Assembly: GCF_003076635.1 (NCBI RefSeq)
Contig: NZ_QDKG01000002.1
Location: 556,077-620,076 of the forward strand
DNA: 64,000 bases
Reading direction: 5' to 3'
From: Sphingobacterium corticibacter
GTDB lineage: Bacteria; Bacteroidota; Bacteroidia; Sphingobacteriales; Sphingobacteriaceae
Shown: piece by piece, positions 33,855 to 43,997 of the stretch
How the letters are laid out: every line of letters starts with the position of its first letter
Numbering within the stretch: position 1 is the first letter of the stretch
Program-made: the position numbers and the translations under genes
The notes under the pieces: model-generated
Seen by the model: the letters and a program-made list of their open reading frames with translations, nothing else
Database searches by the model: none
What the model was told of the DNA's origin: nothing

Positions 33855-36800
33855 ATGTTAAAATTCTTAAGTAAATTATTTGGTAGCAAGTCTGAGCGGG
33901 ATATCAAAGGAATACAACCTATAGTAGATAAGATCAAAGAAGAGTACGAAAAGCTTGCCAGCTTGTCAAATGATGATTTGAGAGCAAAAACAGCTAGCTT
34001 TAAGAGCCGCATCGCGGAATACCTAAAAGAGATCGATGAGGAGATTACAAGCCTAAAAGAGCAGGCCGAAGCTACCGAAGATATGGAGTCAAAAACGGCT
34101 TACTATGAAAAGGTAGATAAACTCACAAAAGATAGAGACAAGAAACTAGAAGAAGTGCTTTTGGAGATCTTGCCAGAAGCATTTGCGGTGGTGAAAGATA
34201 CCGCCAGACGTTTCACCGAAAATAAAGAAATCTCTGTAACGGCCAGCCAATTTGACCGTGATATAGCGGCTTTGAAGCCGAATGTGACGATCCAAGGCGA
34301 TCAAGCCGTTTGGAAAAATAGCTGGTCTGCAGCCGGTACGGACGTGACTTGGAATATGGTGCACTATGATGTACAGCTGATCGGTGGTATTGTATTGCAT
34401 CAAGGTAAAATCTCCGAAATGTCTACCGGTGAAGGAAAGACTTTGGTAGGAACTTTGCCAACTTATCTAAATGCATTATCAGGTCAAGGTATTCACATCA
34501 TTACGGTGAACGATTACTTAGCACGTCGTGACTCGGAGTGGAATGGCCCATTGTTCGAATTCCACGGTTTGAGCGTAGATTGTATCGATAAGCATCAGCC
34601 CAACTCTCCACAGCGTCGCAAAGCATATGCTGCCGACATCGTGTACGGTACCAATAACGAATTTGGTTTTGACTACCTGCGTGACAACATGACGCAAAAT
34701 CCAGAAGCGATGGTACAGCGCAAGCTGCACTTTGCCATGATTGATGAGGTGGATTCGGTATTAATTGACGATGCGCGTACGCCATTGATCATTTCTGGTC
34801 CAATTCCAAAAGGCGATCAGCACGAATTTTATCAACTAAAGCCACGTATCGAACGTTTGGTCAATGCACAAAAAGCCTATGTGAATGGTGCCTTGAATCA
34901 AGCGAAAAAAGCTGTTGCAGCTGGCGATGTTGATCCAGAAGCTGGCGGTTTGGCTTTGTTCCGCGCTTACCGCGGTTTGCCAAAAAATAAAGCCTTGATC
35001 AAGTTCTTAAGCGAAAGCAATCACCGCCAAGTCCTACAAAAAGTAGAAAACTTCTACATGGCAGAGCAAAATCGTCATATGCCGAAGGCAGATGAAGAAT
35101 TGTTCTTCGTGATCGATGAAAAGAACAATCAAGTAGAGCTAACCGAAAAAGGTATTGAGTTGATCACCACTTCTGGTGAAGATCCAACTTTCTTCATCCT
35201 TCCGGATGTAGGTACCGAGATTGCTGCGATTGAGAATTCTAACGATCCATTAGAAGAAAAAGCGCGTCAAAAAGAAGAATTATTACGTGATTATTCGATC
35301 AAAGCAGAGCGTATTCACTCGATCAACCAATTGTTGAAAGCATATACGTTGTTTGAGATTGATGATCAATATATCGTAGACGAAGGCAAAGTAAAAATCG
35401 TGGATGAGCAAACGGGCCGTATCATGGATGGTCGCCGTTACTCGGATGGTTTGCACCAAGCGATCGAGGCAAAAGAAAATGTAAAAGTAGAAGATGCGAC
35501 GCAGACGTATGCGACGATTACTTTGCAAAACTACTTCCGTATGTACCACAAATTAGCAGGTATGACGGGTACGGCTTCTACCGAAGCGGGCGAGTTATGG
35601 GAAATCTACAAATTGGATGTAGTCGAGATCCCAACTAATAAAGGAATTCAGCGTGACGACAGACAAGATTACATCTACCGTACCGCAAGAGAGAAATACA
35701 ATGCCGTAGCACAAGAAATCCAGACATTGACCGATGCACAAAGACCGGTATTGGTTGGTACGACTTCGGTAGAGATTTCCGAATTGTTGAGCCGTATGTT
35801 GAAAATGCGCGGTATCAAGCACAATGTCTTGAACGCGAAATTGCACCAAAAAGAGGCAGATATCGTAGCGGAAGCGGGTAAACCAGGTCAGGTAACGATC
35901 GCCACAAACATGGCGGGTCGTGGTACGGATATTAAGCTAGCCAGCGAAGTAATCAATGCGGGCGGTTTAGCGATTATTGGTACAGAGCGTCACGAGTCAC
36001 GTCGCGTGGATCGTCAATTACGTGGTCGTGCAGGTCGTCAAGGAGATCCGGGTTCTTCTCAGTTCTTCGTTTCTTTGGAAGATCCATTGATGCGTTTATT
36101 CGCTTCAGAGCGTATCTCTAATTTGATGGTACGTATGGGCGTAGAAGATGGCGAAGTGATGCAGCACGGCATGTTGACCAAATCGATCGAGCGTGCACAA
36201 CGTAAAGTGGAGGAAAACAACTTTGGTATCCGTAAACGTTTGTTGGAATACGATGATGTGATGAACTCACAACGTACCGTCATCTATACGAAACGTAAAA
36301 ACGCGTTATTCGGACAACGTCTGGATGTAGATTTGAACAATACGATCTTCGACGTTGTTGAAGATGTGGTGCTTTCTTCCAAAGAAGGAGGTTCATTCGA
36401 AGAGTTCCAAATCGAAGTGATCCGTCTTTTCGCGGTAGATCCATCGATCACCGAAGAAGAATTCAAATCATGCAGTACAGAAACCTTAATTGACAAGTTG
36501 TTCGGTCAGGTTATCGCACATTACCAGGAGAAAGCAGCACACGTAGCGGCGCAAACCTTGCCGGTAATGACGAATGTGATGGCTGAGCGTGGCGATATGA
36601 TCGAGAACGTGGTGGTACCATTCTCAGATGGCACGCGCGGCATACAAGTGTCTACCAACTTGCAAAAAGCAGTAGAATCTAAAGGCAAGGAAGTGTTTAG
36701 ATCTTTTGAAAAAGGTATAGTTCTTGCTCTGATAGATGAAGCTTGGAAAGAGCACTTGCGTGAAATGGATGACTTGAAGCAGTCGGTACAAAATGCCGTA

Positions 36801-37157
36801 TATGAGCAGAAAGATCCGATTGTAATCTATAAAATGGAAGCTTACAACCTGTTTAAAGAGATGTTGGCCTCTATGAATAAAGAAATTGTCAGCTTCTTGT
36901 TCAAAGGAGAAATCCCTGGACAACAAGGTCAGCAAGCAGAACAAGTCAAGGAAGCACGTCCTTTACCAGCACAACCGGCACAGGTGACCGCTTCGAAACA
37001 AGAGCTTTCTTTGCCTACAGGTGTAAGCGAAGAAGATGTAGACACGCGTACAGCACAAGTGACTGCGCCGATTCGCAAAGAGCAAACGGTAGGTCGCAAT
37101 GACGAATGTCCTTGTGGTTCTGGCAAAAAATATAAAAACTGCCACGGCAGCAAATAA
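33855..37157 (+). CDS. secA: Preprotein translocase ATPase SecA
   Basis: 1100 residues, long compared with about 900 in E. coli, as is usual in Bacteroidota. An extra charged helical insertion lies near 50-100 ([19 protein letters not shown]) and another lies in the region 320-400. Walker A is MSTGEGKTL near 194-202, and Walker B with the DEAD-like box is [20 protein letters not shown] near 297-316. The second helicase half has [12 protein letters not shown] and [14 protein letters not shown]. The C-terminal zinc motif is [14 protein letters not shown]. SecA drives proteins through SecYEG. It leads a likely operon with the SPOR, M20, TPK-like and GNAT genes downstream. Confidence 0.98.
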   Translation: MLKFLSKLFGSKSERDIKGIQPIVDKIKEEYEKLASLSNDDLRAKTASFKSRIAEYLKEIDEEITSLKEQAEATEDMESKTAYYEKVDKLTKDRDKKLEEVLLEILPEAFAVVKDTARRFTENKEISVTASQFDRDIAALKPNVTIQGDQAVWKNSWSAAGTDVTWNMVHYDVQLIGGIVLHQGKISEMSTGEGKTLVGTLPTYLNALSGQGIHIITVNDYLARRDSEWNGPLFEFHGLSVDCIDKHQPNSPQRRKAYAADIVYGTNNEFGFDYLRDNMTQNPEAMVQRKLHFAMIDEVDSVLIDDARTPLIISGPIPKGDQHEFYQLKPRIERLVNAQKAYVNGALNQAKKAVAAGDVDPEAGGLALFRAYRGLPKNKALIKFLSESNHRQVLQKVENFYMAEQNRHMPKADEELFFVIDEKNNQVELTEKGIELITTSGEDPTFFILPDVGTEIAAIENSNDPLEEKARQKEELLRDYSIKAERIHSINQLLKAYTLFEIDDQYIVDEGKVKIVDEQTGRIMDGRRYSDGLHQAIEAKENVKVEDATQTYATITLQNYFRMYHKLAGMTGTASTEAGELWEIYKLDVVEIPTNKGIQRDDRQDYIYRTAREKYNAVAQEIQTLTDAQRPVLVGTTSVEISELLSRMLKMRGIKHNVLNAKLHQKEADIVAEAGKPGQVTIATNMAGRGTDIKLASEVINAGGLAIIGTERHESRRVDRQLRGRAGRQGDPGSSQFFVSLEDPLMRLFASERISNLMVRMGVEDGEVMQHGMLTKSIERAQRKVEENNFGIRKRLLEYDDVMNSQRTVIYTKRKNALFGQRLDVDLNNTIFDVVEDVVLSSKEGGSFEEFQIEVIRLFAVDPSITEEEFKSCSTETLIDKLFGQVIAHYQEKAAHVAAQTLPVMTNVMAERGDMIENVVVPFSDGTRGIQVSTNLQKAVESKGKEVFRSFEKGIVLALIDEAWKEHLREMDDLKQSVQNAVYEQKDPIVIYKMEAYNLFKEMLASMNKEIVSFLFKGEIPGQQGQQAEQVKEARPLPAQPAQVTASKQELSLPTGVSEEDVDTRTAQVTAPIRKEQTVGRNDECPCGSGKKYKNCHGSK

Positions 37158-37170
37158 GAAATAAAAAACG

Positions 37171-37626
37171 ATGGTTAGAAAAGGATTGATTTTATGCGCA
37201 TTACTTGGTGGATTATCTGCCGGAGTACAGGCTCAAGAGCAACACGTCGATGTGGTGGTAGATCCCTTGATCGCTGCATTGCAGGCTTTCAGAGCAGAGC
37301 ATGAAATCAATCCTGCTGCCCGTCCTACCGTCAGCTTGGCCGACAAAAAGGTCGTCGACAAGCGCAATATGCGGCGCGTGCGCACCAAAGGTTTTCGCGT
37401 ACAGATCTTTTCTGGTGCTAATCGTAGCGATGCCGTGTCGGTACAGAATGGTTTCTTGCGCCAATACAGCGATATGGCCGCGTACATCAATTACGAAGAA
37501 CCTAATTTTCGCGTGAAAGTAGGAGATTTCCGAACGCGTAGCGAGGCCAATACGTTTATGCGAAAGATCCGAGGGCAATACAGCAATGTATTTGTCTTTG
37601 TCGAAGACATTTGGGTCTGGCAATAA
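37171..37626 (+). CDS. Secreted SPOR-domain protein
   Basis: 151 residues. A signal peptide (MVRKGLILCALLGGLSAGVQA) is followed by a linker rich in charged residues. A SPOR domain occupies about 70-150 (GFRVQIFSGANRSDAVSVQ, FRVKVGDFRTRSEANTFM, NVFVFVEDIW). SPOR domains bind glycan strands lacking stem peptides, usually at division sites. It starts 13 nt after secA. Similar SPOR-only proteins are common in Bacteroidota and their exact role is unknown. Confidence 0.9.
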   Translation: MVRKGLILCALLGGLSAGVQAQEQHVDVVVDPLIAALQAFRAEHEINPAARPTVSLADKKVVDKRNMRRVRTKGFRVQIFSGANRSDAVSVQNGFLRQYSDMAAYINYEEPNFRVKVGDFRTRSEANTFMRKIRGQYSNVFVFVEDIWVWQ

Positions 37627-37641
37627 ATCACCTTTAACTCC

Positions 37642-38829
37642 ATGATGATGATAGAGCAGATTAAAAGCCTAGCCTCCTCCTTCGCGGAAGAAACGGTAGG
37701 CATAAGAAGGCATTTGCACCAAAATCCAGAACTTTCTTTTCAAGAGTACAATACATCCGCTTTTGTCAAAGAACGATTGGATGAGTTGCTTATTCCGTAT
37801 ACAGTCATGGCCGATACGGGCGTGGTGGCATTAATCAAGGGCGATTTGCCATCTGATAAAGTCATTGCGCTGCGCGCAGATATGGACGCTTTGCCTATTT
37901 TGGAAGTCGAAGGGCGGAGTTATGGATCGCAAAATCCCGGCGTGATGCACGCTTGTGGACACGATGTGCATACCTCTTCGCTATTAGGCGTAGCTAAAAT
38001 CTTGCAAAATCTGAAATCACAGTTTGGCGGTACGGTAAAGTTGATCTTTCAACCTGGAGAAGAACGCCTCCCGGGTGGAGCTTCGCTCATGATTAAAGAA
38101 GGCGTATTGCAAAATCCAGCACCAAATGCCATCATCGGACAGCATGTGATGCCGCTCATTGAAAGTGGGCAAGTGGGCTTCCGTGCTGGAAAATACATGG
38201 CTTCCTGCGATGAGTTGTTTCTCACCGTTCGTGGAAAAGGCGGACATGGTGCACAGCCACATCAAAATATAGATCCTATCGCGATCACCGCACAAGTGAT
38301 CACGGCGATGCAGCAAATCGTGAGTCGCTATGCGGATCCACGTATTCCGAGCGTACTTTCTTGGGGAAAGATCATTGGCAATGGAGCTACTAACGTGATT
38401 CCTGATGAAGTGAAGCTAGATGGTACTTTCCGTACGTTCGACGAAGCTTGGCGCGCAGAAGCACATGAGAAGATGACTAAAATGGTAGTTGGTGTTGTGG
38501 AAGGAATGGGTGCGACCTGCGATTTTAAAATCGATAAAGGTTATCCTTTCTTGGTCAACGAACCACAGACTACGAATGCCGCTCGGGCTCATGCAGAAGC
38601 TTATCTCGGTAAGGAAAATGTATTAGAACTGGATCTATGGCCTGCAGCCGAAGATTTTGCTTATTATTCTCAAGAGACGAATGCCTGTTTCTATCGCTTG
38701 GGTACGGGCAATAAAGCAAGAGGAATCACCTCAGCGGTACATACACCTACATTTGATATTGATGAGACCGCGATTGAAACGAGCATTGGCTTAATGTCTT
38801 ATATTGCGTTAAAATCGCTAGAAGGATAG
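37642..38829 (+). CDS. M20-family amidohydrolase (hippurate hydrolase/N-acyl-amino-acid deacylase-like)
   Basis: 395 residues. Metal site and catalytic motifs of the M20D group are visible: LRADMDALPILE near 71-82, MHACGHDVHTSSLLG near 102-116, QPGEERLPGGASLMI near 137-151, and a C-terminal AVHTPTFDIDETAI near 365-378. The dimerisation domain sits at about 185-295. Members cleave N-acyl or indole-conjugated amino acids. The protein starts with Met-Met-Met and the exact first codon is uncertain. It is in the secA cluster, starting 15 nt after the SPOR gene. Confidence 0.94.
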   Translation: MMMIEQIKSLASSFAEETVGIRRHLHQNPELSFQEYNTSAFVKERLDELLIPYTVMADTGVVALIKGDLPSDKVIALRADMDALPILEVEGRSYGSQNPGVMHACGHDVHTSSLLGVAKILQNLKSQFGGTVKLIFQPGEERLPGGASLMIKEGVLQNPAPNAIIGQHVMPLIESGQVGFRAGKYMASCDELFLTVRGKGGHGAQPHQNIDPIAITAQVITAMQQIVSRYADPRIPSVLSWGKIIGNGATNVIPDEVKLDGTFRTFDEAWRAEAHEKMTKMVVGVVEGMGATCDFKIDKGYPFLVNEPQTTNAARAHAEAYLGKENVLELDLWPAAEDFAYYSQETNACFYRLGTGNKARGITSAVHTPTFDIDETAIETSIGLMSYIALKSLEG

Positions 38830-38835
38830 CATCAG

Positions 38836-39402
38836 ATGTCATCCCACCACATCATTCGAGAGAATCAAGAGCCTGCGCTACTCATCATTGATGTGGAGGC
38901 GCTATCGGAAGAATCCCTAGGCCAATTACTCGAATGGAGTCCGATCGTATTGACGACGGATGCTCATGTTGATTATCTTCTTTCCAGAGGCATTAAGATT
39001 GATGTGATATTTACGGCTAATGCTGAGTTTGAAGTTGATCAAGACGGAATCGCCATTTTGCCATTGCAGCATATTTTGTTGGATGCTTTGCATTATTTGA
39101 AAAGTAAAAATCAGTTTGCCTTGCATATTCTTTGGAATGATTTTTCGGCGGATGCCTTAATCGAGCATAACCAACAATTTACGTTTGCGGTATATAGCCA
39201 GCAATTCAAATATATTCTTCGATCGTTTTTTCACAAATGGATGCCGCAAGGCAATGTCATGAAAGTCATAAGCAACGGCGTAGTATATCGTGTTGAAAAT
39301 CTAAAACAAATTGGTGATGCAACTTACGAAACGGTGAAAGATGGTTTCGTAAGTATTGATTCGCAGAGCGAAAATAGTTTGATCATAGGCGAGGCATTAT
39401 GA
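38836..39402 (+). CDS. Thiamine pyrophosphokinase-like protein, divergent
   Basis: 188 residues. The start MSSHHIIRENQEPALLIIDV and the later FKYILRSFFHKWMPQGNVMKVISNG resemble proteins annotated as thiamine pyrophosphokinase in Sphingobacteriaceae. The second half, with a beta-rich tail GDATYETVKDGFVSIDSQSEN, would correspond to the thiamine-binding domain. The usual nucleotide/substrate motifs (DGD or DxD clusters of TPK) are not obvious, so activity is doubtful. Its last codons overlap the GNAT gene by ATGA at 39399-39402. An alternative is a TPK-derived regulator. Confidence 0.65.
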   Translation: MSSHHIIRENQEPALLIIDVEALSEESLGQLLEWSPIVLTTDAHVDYLLSRGIKIDVIFTANAEFEVDQDGIAILPLQHILLDALHYLKSKNQFALHILWNDFSADALIEHNQQFTFAVYSQQFKYILRSFFHKWMPQGNVMKVISNGVVYRVENLKQIGDATYETVKDGFVSIDSQSENSLIIGEAL

Positions 39403-39890
39403 ATCCGAGCATTAGAATAGCCACCACAGCAGATTTTGAGCTCATCTCACAGCTCGCGTACGAGATTTGGTATCCGACGTACATTCCGATCCTTTCCGAG
39501 GCTCAGATCGCCTTTATGCTAGATCAGTTGTATTCCATCGACGGATTATCCAAAGCGGTGGAGCAGGGCAAAGTATTCTATTTGCTGTACGAGTCAGAAA
39601 TCGCGGTCGGCTTTATCGCTGTACGCCCCTCACCAGAAAAGGAAGTGTTTAGGATTGAGAGTTTGTACTTGCTTCCTTCCACACAAGGTAAAGGATATGG
39701 ACAATTGCTGATTAATTTTGCCGCGGAATTAGCCAAAGCCCACTCCTTTACGACAATAGAACTCAATGTCAACCGCCAGAATAAGGCGTACCACTTTTAC
39801 CTCAAGGTAGGTTTTGAGGTCGCTTACGAGATCGACATTCCATATCACGGCTATGTACTTGATGATTACGTGATGCAGAAATCCATCTAA
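39399..39890 (+). CDS. GNAT-family N-acetyltransferase
   Basis: 163 residues. The acetyl-CoA-binding motif is SLYLLPSTQGKGYGQLLINFAAE near 88-110, with the following VNRQNKAYHFYLKVGFEVAYE near 122-143 completing the fold. The start overlaps the stop of the preceding gene as ATGA, indicating translational coupling. It is the last gene of the secA cluster; the convergent peptidase gene ends 13 nt away. Acceptor unknown. Confidence 0.9.
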   Translation: MNPSIRIATTADFELISQLAYEIWYPTYIPILSEAQIAFMLDQLYSIDGLSKAVEQGKVFYLLYESEIAVGFIAVRPSPEKEVFRIESLYLLPSTQGKGYGQLLINFAAELAKAHSFTTIELNVNRQNKAYHFYLKVGFEVAYEIDIPYHGYVLDDYVMQKSI

Positions 39891-39902
39891 GTCTTATCTC
39901 GT

Positions 39903-41216
39903 TTATTCCCTCAACTTTTCTACACGTGTAGGCGTTTGTTCGCCACTAACAATACCCACAATACCATGTGCGATCGCTTCAATGCTTGAACGGATGTTTT
40001 CAATATCTAAGGTCGAGACTTCGTCTTTCACCGTGTGATAATATTCATCTTTATCAATTTGCGAAGTAGAAAACGTATGCGCTGGCACACCCAATGCCGC
40101 TAGTGTGGCATTGTCACTACGATAAAATAGGTTTTGCTGTGGGTACGGATCTGGATGGAAAGTAAAGGCCGATCCTTTGACCTGCTCTTGTACTAATTGC
40201 CCTAAGTTGGAAGCTTCAAATCCGGTGATGTATAAGGTATTTGGGCCAAACTTCGAATCCTTGCCAATCATTTCAATATTGATCATCGCGACCACTTTAT
40301 CGGGATCGATGTTATTACCGAAATGTTTCGAGCCATACATGCCGATTTCCTCGCCTGTGAATGCGACAAAAAGCAAGGTGCGCTCGTTGTTGTCTAAGGC
40401 TTTGAAGTATTTTGCTAACGCAATGACAGCAGTCGTTCCCGATGCATCGTCGTCGGCGCCATTGGCAATAGAATCCTGACCGACTGCTTCGATTATGCCG
40501 ATATGATCATAATGAGCGGAAAGTACCACGTATTCCTCTGGATTCGATTTTCCTGGCAGCATGCCGACCACATTGAATAGTGGAATTTCCTGTTGATTGC
40601 TCTTGGCTGTAAATTGGAAGTTTTGTGGTGCCGCATCCTGAATTACGAAAAATTTAGTAGGCGCCTGGGGTGCATTGGCAGATACAGGCACTAAACTTTC
40701 TTCGCCAATCATCTTTTTGAAGCGATTCAGCAATCCCTGATGTGCAGGATGTACCCATATAATCTCATCCTCTTTTCCTTGCAAAGCGTGCGCTCTAAAC
40801 GCTTGCGAGAAATCCGCATCTTCTCCAATAACACTTGTTTTAATCGTTTGGCCTTGATCCCAATTCAATTCCGCTGGTCGGCCAAATATCAAGAACTGAT
40901 CTGGGCTTAATGCTGTGCCGTTGACCGTCACGTTCTGTCCTGCTGCCGAGATTCTATTGAGGTGAAATGTTTGCCGATAATTCTCCTCCGCGTACGGCTT
41001 AAGGCCGATCGCCTTAAATTCTTGAGCAATGAAATCTGCTGCGCGTTCGATATCCGGAGTCAACGCATGGCGACCACGCATCTCATCAGAGGCTAAGGTG
41101 TTGAGAATGCGCTCCAGATAAGGCGTTTCTGCCACTTGCGCAGATAACGTGAAACTAGAAAATAGTATACCTAAGCCAAGGCCGAGCTTTTTTATGGAGA
41201 AATAAGGATAGATCAT
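39903..41216 (-). CDS. Secreted M28-family zinc aminopeptidase
   Basis: 437 residues with an N-terminal signal sequence (KKLGLGLGILFSSFTLSAQ after a short basic start). Metal ligands and active-site motifs of M28 are visible: LSAHYDHIG near 232-240, NGADDDASGTTAVIALAKYF near 252-271, FVAFTGEEIGMYGSKHF near 283-299, INIEMIGKDS near 314-323, and the last His in YYHTVKDE near 397-404. It probably trims peptides in the periplasm. It stands alone, convergent with the GNAT gene. Confidence 0.94.
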   Translation of the reverse strand: MIYPYFSIKKLGLGLGILFSSFTLSAQVAETPYLERILNTLASDEMRGRHALTPDIERAADFIAQEFKAIGLKPYAEENYRQTFHLNRISAAGQNVTVNGTALSPDQFLIFGRPAELNWDQGQTIKTSVIGEDADFSQAFRAHALQGKEDEIIWVHPAHQGLLNRFKKMIGEESLVPVSANAPQAPTKFFVIQDAAPQNFQFTAKSNQQEIPLFNVVGMLPGKSNPEEYVVLSAHYDHIGIIEAVGQDSIANGADDDASGTTAVIALAKYFKALDNNERTLLFVAFTGEEIGMYGSKHFGNNIDPDKVVAMINIEMIGKDSKFGPNTLYITGFEASNLGQLVQEQVKGSAFTFHPDPYPQQNLFYRSDNATLAALGVPAHTFSTSQIDKDEYYHTVKDEVSTLDIENIRSSIEAIAHGIVGIVSGEQTPTRVEKLRE

Positions 41217-41333
41217 ACCGTAAAAATAAGTGTTTTTTCTGAAGTATCGCGTGATGGTTTCTTCCGCAAATTATAACGGTCCATAGATACATCGAAATAA
41301 AGAAAATTGGTAAAAACCGTTTATCGTTGACTC

Positions 41334-41364
41334 TTGTTCTTTTAATGCACAAATTCTATATTTG
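41334..41364 (+). promoter_or_regulatory. Promoter upstream of the rhodanese gene
   Basis: TTG at 41334-41336 and TATATTTG at 41357-41364 are 20 nt apart, the Bacteroidota -33/-7 arrangement. The start codon follows 90 nt later. Confidence 0.6.
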
Positions 41365-41454
41365 ATTAATGCCAAGTGTCATTGACAAATGAAGAAGAGT
41401 AAATCAGACAGTTGGTGACGCGAAGAACACAAACAGTATTAAATATTGATAGGT

Positions 41455-41769
41455 ATGAAAGAAGTAACCGTACAAGAGCTAAAAAACAAAATAGATAACA
41501 ACGAAGAGTTTCAATTGATTGACGTGAGAGAGCCATTTGAATATGAAACTTCGAATCTAAATGGTATCAACATTCCTTTATCAGGCGTAGTGATTGAAGC
41601 CGATAAAATCTCAAAAGATATACCAGTGATTGTGCAATGCCGTTCGGGCAAAAGAAGTGCACAGGCGATTATGCTTTTGGAAAATGAGGGATTTACCAAC
41701 TTATCCAACCTTAAAGGAGGTATCTTGGCTTGGAAAGAAGAAATTGATCCAGAATTAGATGTGTATTAA
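41455..41769 (+). CDS. Rhodanese-like sulfurtransferase (single domain)
   Basis: 104 residues from the ATG at 41455 (MKEVTVQELKNKIDNNEEF); an in-frame TTG at 41446 is less likely. The rhodanese entry motif LIDVREPFEYE lies at 21-31. The active-site loop QCRSGKRS has Cys62, the persulfide-carrying residue. Such single-domain rhodaneses move sulfane sulfur. The gene has its own promoter and ends in a strong terminator, so it is monocistronic. Confidence 0.93.
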   Translation: MKEVTVQELKNKIDNNEEFQLIDVREPFEYETSNLNGINIPLSGVVIEADKISKDIPVIVQCRSGKRSAQAIMLLENEGFTNLSNLKGGILAWKEEIDPELDVY

Positions 41770-41788
41770 ACACATCCTACGATAGCAT

Positions 41789-41816
41789 AAAACGCCAGCT
41801 TTTTAGCTGGCGTTTT
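41789..41816 (+). terminator. Terminator of the rhodanese gene
   Basis: A perfect 12-bp stem (41789-41800 with 41805-41816), TTTT loop and following T-run. It lies 19 nt after the stop codon. Confidence 0.88.
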
Positions 41817-41877
41817 TTGTTGTGGAAAAGTTGCAATCTGGCGCGGCATGATTTATGTGTTTTACATGACGATAAAA

Positions 41878-41896
41878 ACTACCTGCTGAAGGTAGT
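41878..41896 (+). promoter_or_regulatory. Short inverted repeat upstream of the glutamate dehydrogenase gene
   Basis: ACTACCT (41878-41884) and AGGTAGT (41890-41896) pair perfectly around a 5-nt loop. It lies 17 nt before a TAACTTTA (41914-41921), a near match to TAnnTTTG. This could be an operator; no regulator is indicated. Confidence 0.35.
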
Positions 41897-41968
41897 ATTC
41901 ATGGATAATACATTAACTTTATTACCATTCAACCAACATAAACATAAGTGTAAATTAAAAATCTTTTT

Positions 41969-43393
41969 ATGGGCAATTCAATACCAAGTAATTTCGGCTT
42001 TTTTAAAGGGGTAGAGAAGAACTTCGACAAGGCAGCCAAGTACACCCGATTCTCCAAAGGGATCTTAGAACAAATCAAAGCCTGCAACTCCGTTTTACAA
42101 GTGAAGTTTCCAGTTAAGATCGGCGAAAACGTAGAAGTAATTGAAGCTTATCGTATCCAACATTCGCATCACCGTACACCATGTAAAGGCGGTATTCGCT
42201 ACAGTATGGCCGTGAACCAAGATGAGGTAATGGCGCTAGCAGCTTTGATGACGTACAAATGTGCGATTGTCAATGTGCCATTTGGTGGCGCCAAGGGAGG
42301 AATTCGTATCGATCCGACCAAATATTCGGAATATGAATTAGAAAAAATTACCCGTCGCTACACGAGTGAGCTCGTGAAGAAAAATTTTATTGGTCCCGGC
42401 GTAGATGTTCCCGCGCCAGATTATGGTACAGGAGCGCGTGAAATGGCTTGGATTGTGGATACGTACCGTTCATTGCATCCCAATGAAGTGTATTCCAATG
42501 CTTGTGTAACAGGTAAACCGGTGACGCAAGGCGGTGTGCGAGGTCGTGTGGAAGCAACAGGTTTGGGTGTGTTCTATGGCGTTCGCGAAGCGTGCAATAT
42601 TGAGGAGGACATGAAAAGACTCGGCTTGTCGGTCGGTATAGAAGGCAAACGCATTATTGTGCAGGGTTTGGGTAATGTAGGTTATCACGCAGCGAAGTTT
42701 TTTCAAGAAGCAGGTGCGATTTTGGTCGGCTTGATTGAATATGAAGGTGCAATTTATGACGAGAACGGACTGGACTTAGAAGCGGTGGTGGCGCATCGTG
42801 CTTCAACAGGTTCTATTTTAGATTTCGAAAAGGCTAAGAGTGTAAAAACTTCTAGCGAGGTGCTCGAATATCCATGTGATATCTTAATTCCTGCGGCCTT
42901 GGAAGCCGTGATTAATGAGAGTAATGCCGATAAGATCCAAGCAAAGATCATCGGTGAAGCTGCGAATGGCCCACTAACACCAGAAGCCGATGAAATCTTG
43001 AATAAAAAGGGCGTGTTAGTTATTCCTGATATTTACCTTAATGCAGGCGGTGTAACGGTTTCTTACTTCGAATGGTTGAAAAATTTGAGTAACGTTCGTT
43101 ACGGTCGTTTGGAGAAACGCTTTGATGAAAACATGTATGCCGAGATTCTGAATATTATCGAGTCGATGACGGATAAGAAGGTTTCGAAAATAGAAAAGAA
43201 GATTCTGTTACGCGGTCCAGACGAGATCGATTTGGTGCACTCCGGCTTAGAAGACACCATGATCGGCGCTTATCGCGAAGTGTGGGATATCTGGAAAGGA
43301 GAAGACGGCGTGGAAGATTTGCGTACGGCAGCTTTTGTCTGTGCCATTAATAAAGTTGGTGTGGCCTACGAGGAGTTGGGCATTTTCCCATAA
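41969..43393 (+). CDS. Glutamate dehydrogenase (Glu/Leu/Phe/Val family)
   Basis: 474 residues. The substrate-binding and catalytic region includes RTPCKGGIRYSMAVNQDEVMA near 71-91 and VPFGGAKGGIRIDP near 105-118, with the catalytic Lys, then GPGVDVPAPDYGTGAREMAWI. The NAD(P)-binding Rossmann motif is VQGLGNVGYHAAKFFQEAGA near 230-249. Length and motifs match Bacteroidota glutamate dehydrogenases. It interconverts glutamate and 2-oxoglutarate in nitrogen assimilation or breakdown. Cofactor choice is not clear from the sequence. Confidence 0.94.
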   Translation: MGNSIPSNFGFFKGVEKNFDKAAKYTRFSKGILEQIKACNSVLQVKFPVKIGENVEVIEAYRIQHSHHRTPCKGGIRYSMAVNQDEVMALAALMTYKCAIVNVPFGGAKGGIRIDPTKYSEYELEKITRRYTSELVKKNFIGPGVDVPAPDYGTGAREMAWIVDTYRSLHPNEVYSNACVTGKPVTQGGVRGRVEATGLGVFYGVREACNIEEDMKRLGLSVGIEGKRIIVQGLGNVGYHAAKFFQEAGAILVGLIEYEGAIYDENGLDLEAVVAHRASTGSILDFEKAKSVKTSSEVLEYPCDILIPAALEAVINESNADKIQAKIIGEAANGPLTPEADEILNKKGVLVIPDIYLNAGGVTVSYFEWLKNLSNVRYGRLEKRFDENMYAEILNIIESMTDKKVSKIEKKILLRGPDEIDLVHSGLEDTMIGAYREVWDIWKGEDGVEDLRTAAFVCAINKVGVAYEELGIFP

Positions 43394-43415
43394 CCACTTA
43401 CGACTCAAAAAAGTT

Positions 43416-43423
43416 TATATTTG
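43416..43423 (+). promoter_or_regulatory. -7 promoter element of the small membrane-protein pair
   Basis: TATATTTG, a perfect TAnnTTTG, only 4 nt before the first possible ATG (43428). The message would be leaderless or begin translation at the second ATG at 43437. Confidence 0.5.
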
Positions 43424-43427
43424 CTTC

Positions 43428-43727
43428 ATGCAAAAAATGTATCGCCAGACTAAACAAGCTTTTTTGTTTAGTCTGGTTTTTTATAGCCTTTCGTTGATTT
43501 TACTACTATTTCAACTACCCATTGCACCTGTGATGCTGAGCGTATCGTTGTTGGTTTCCATGATCTGGGTGGTATTGGTGATGCTCGAAATCATGCGATC
43601 GCCTTATATCAATAATTTGGAGCGAATGGGACTCGCCCTATTCATTATTGGAATGAATATATTTGCAGGTATCATCTACTTTACACTCATCCGTCGCAGA
43701 GTGACGGGCATCTCTAATACACGATAG
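43428..43727 (+). CDS. Small membrane protein of unknown function
   Basis: 99 residues from the ATG at 43428, or 96 from 43437. A longer frame begins inside the dehydrogenase gene and is not credible. Three hydrophobic spans: about 14-32, 37-57 and 66-88, with a basic C-terminus (LIRRRVTGISNTR). The upstream promoter element suits a start at either ATG. It lies 2 nt before another small membrane protein gene, with which it forms an operon. Family not recognised. Confidence 0.78.
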   Translation: MQKMYRQTKQAFLFSLVFYSLSLILLLFQLPIAPVMLSVSLLVSMIWVVLVMLEIMRSPYINNLERMGLALFIIGMNIFAGIIYFTLIRRRVTGISNTR

Positions 43728-43729
43728 CT

Positions 43730-43981
43730 ATGACTAAGAAAATGATCTTTAATGTAATACTGAACTTAGGAATCATCTTAATGATTATGAGTACAGTAGC
43801 CGCATATCGTGTGGGGCACGTGCTTTTCTTCGGGTTGTCTATTGCGCTGATCGTAGTATTTATCTATTTGAAAGTTGTATTGCTCAAATATGTCAGTCGT
43901 AGCGTGCGCGCCCAAGCTCAAGAGCAGCAGGTCGCATCGCAGCCGCAACGTAAAGCAAAAAAGAAAAAAAGCTCGAAATAA
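43730..43981 (+). CDS. Small membrane protein with basic tail
   Basis: 83 residues. Two hydrophobic spans at about 8-24 and 29-50 are followed by a long charged tail, rich in Gln and Lys (RSVRAQAQEQQ, KAKKKKSSK). It starts 2 nt after the previous gene. The pair is bounded downstream by a long palindromic repeat. No family is recognised. The basic tail could contact membrane lipids or nucleic acid. Confidence 0.72.
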   Translation: MTKKMIFNVILNLGIILMIMSTVAAYRVGHVLFFGLSIALIVVFIYLKVVLLKYVSRSVRAQAQEQQVASQPQRKAKKKKSSK

Positions 43982-43997
43982 AGCTACGGAAAATAAA

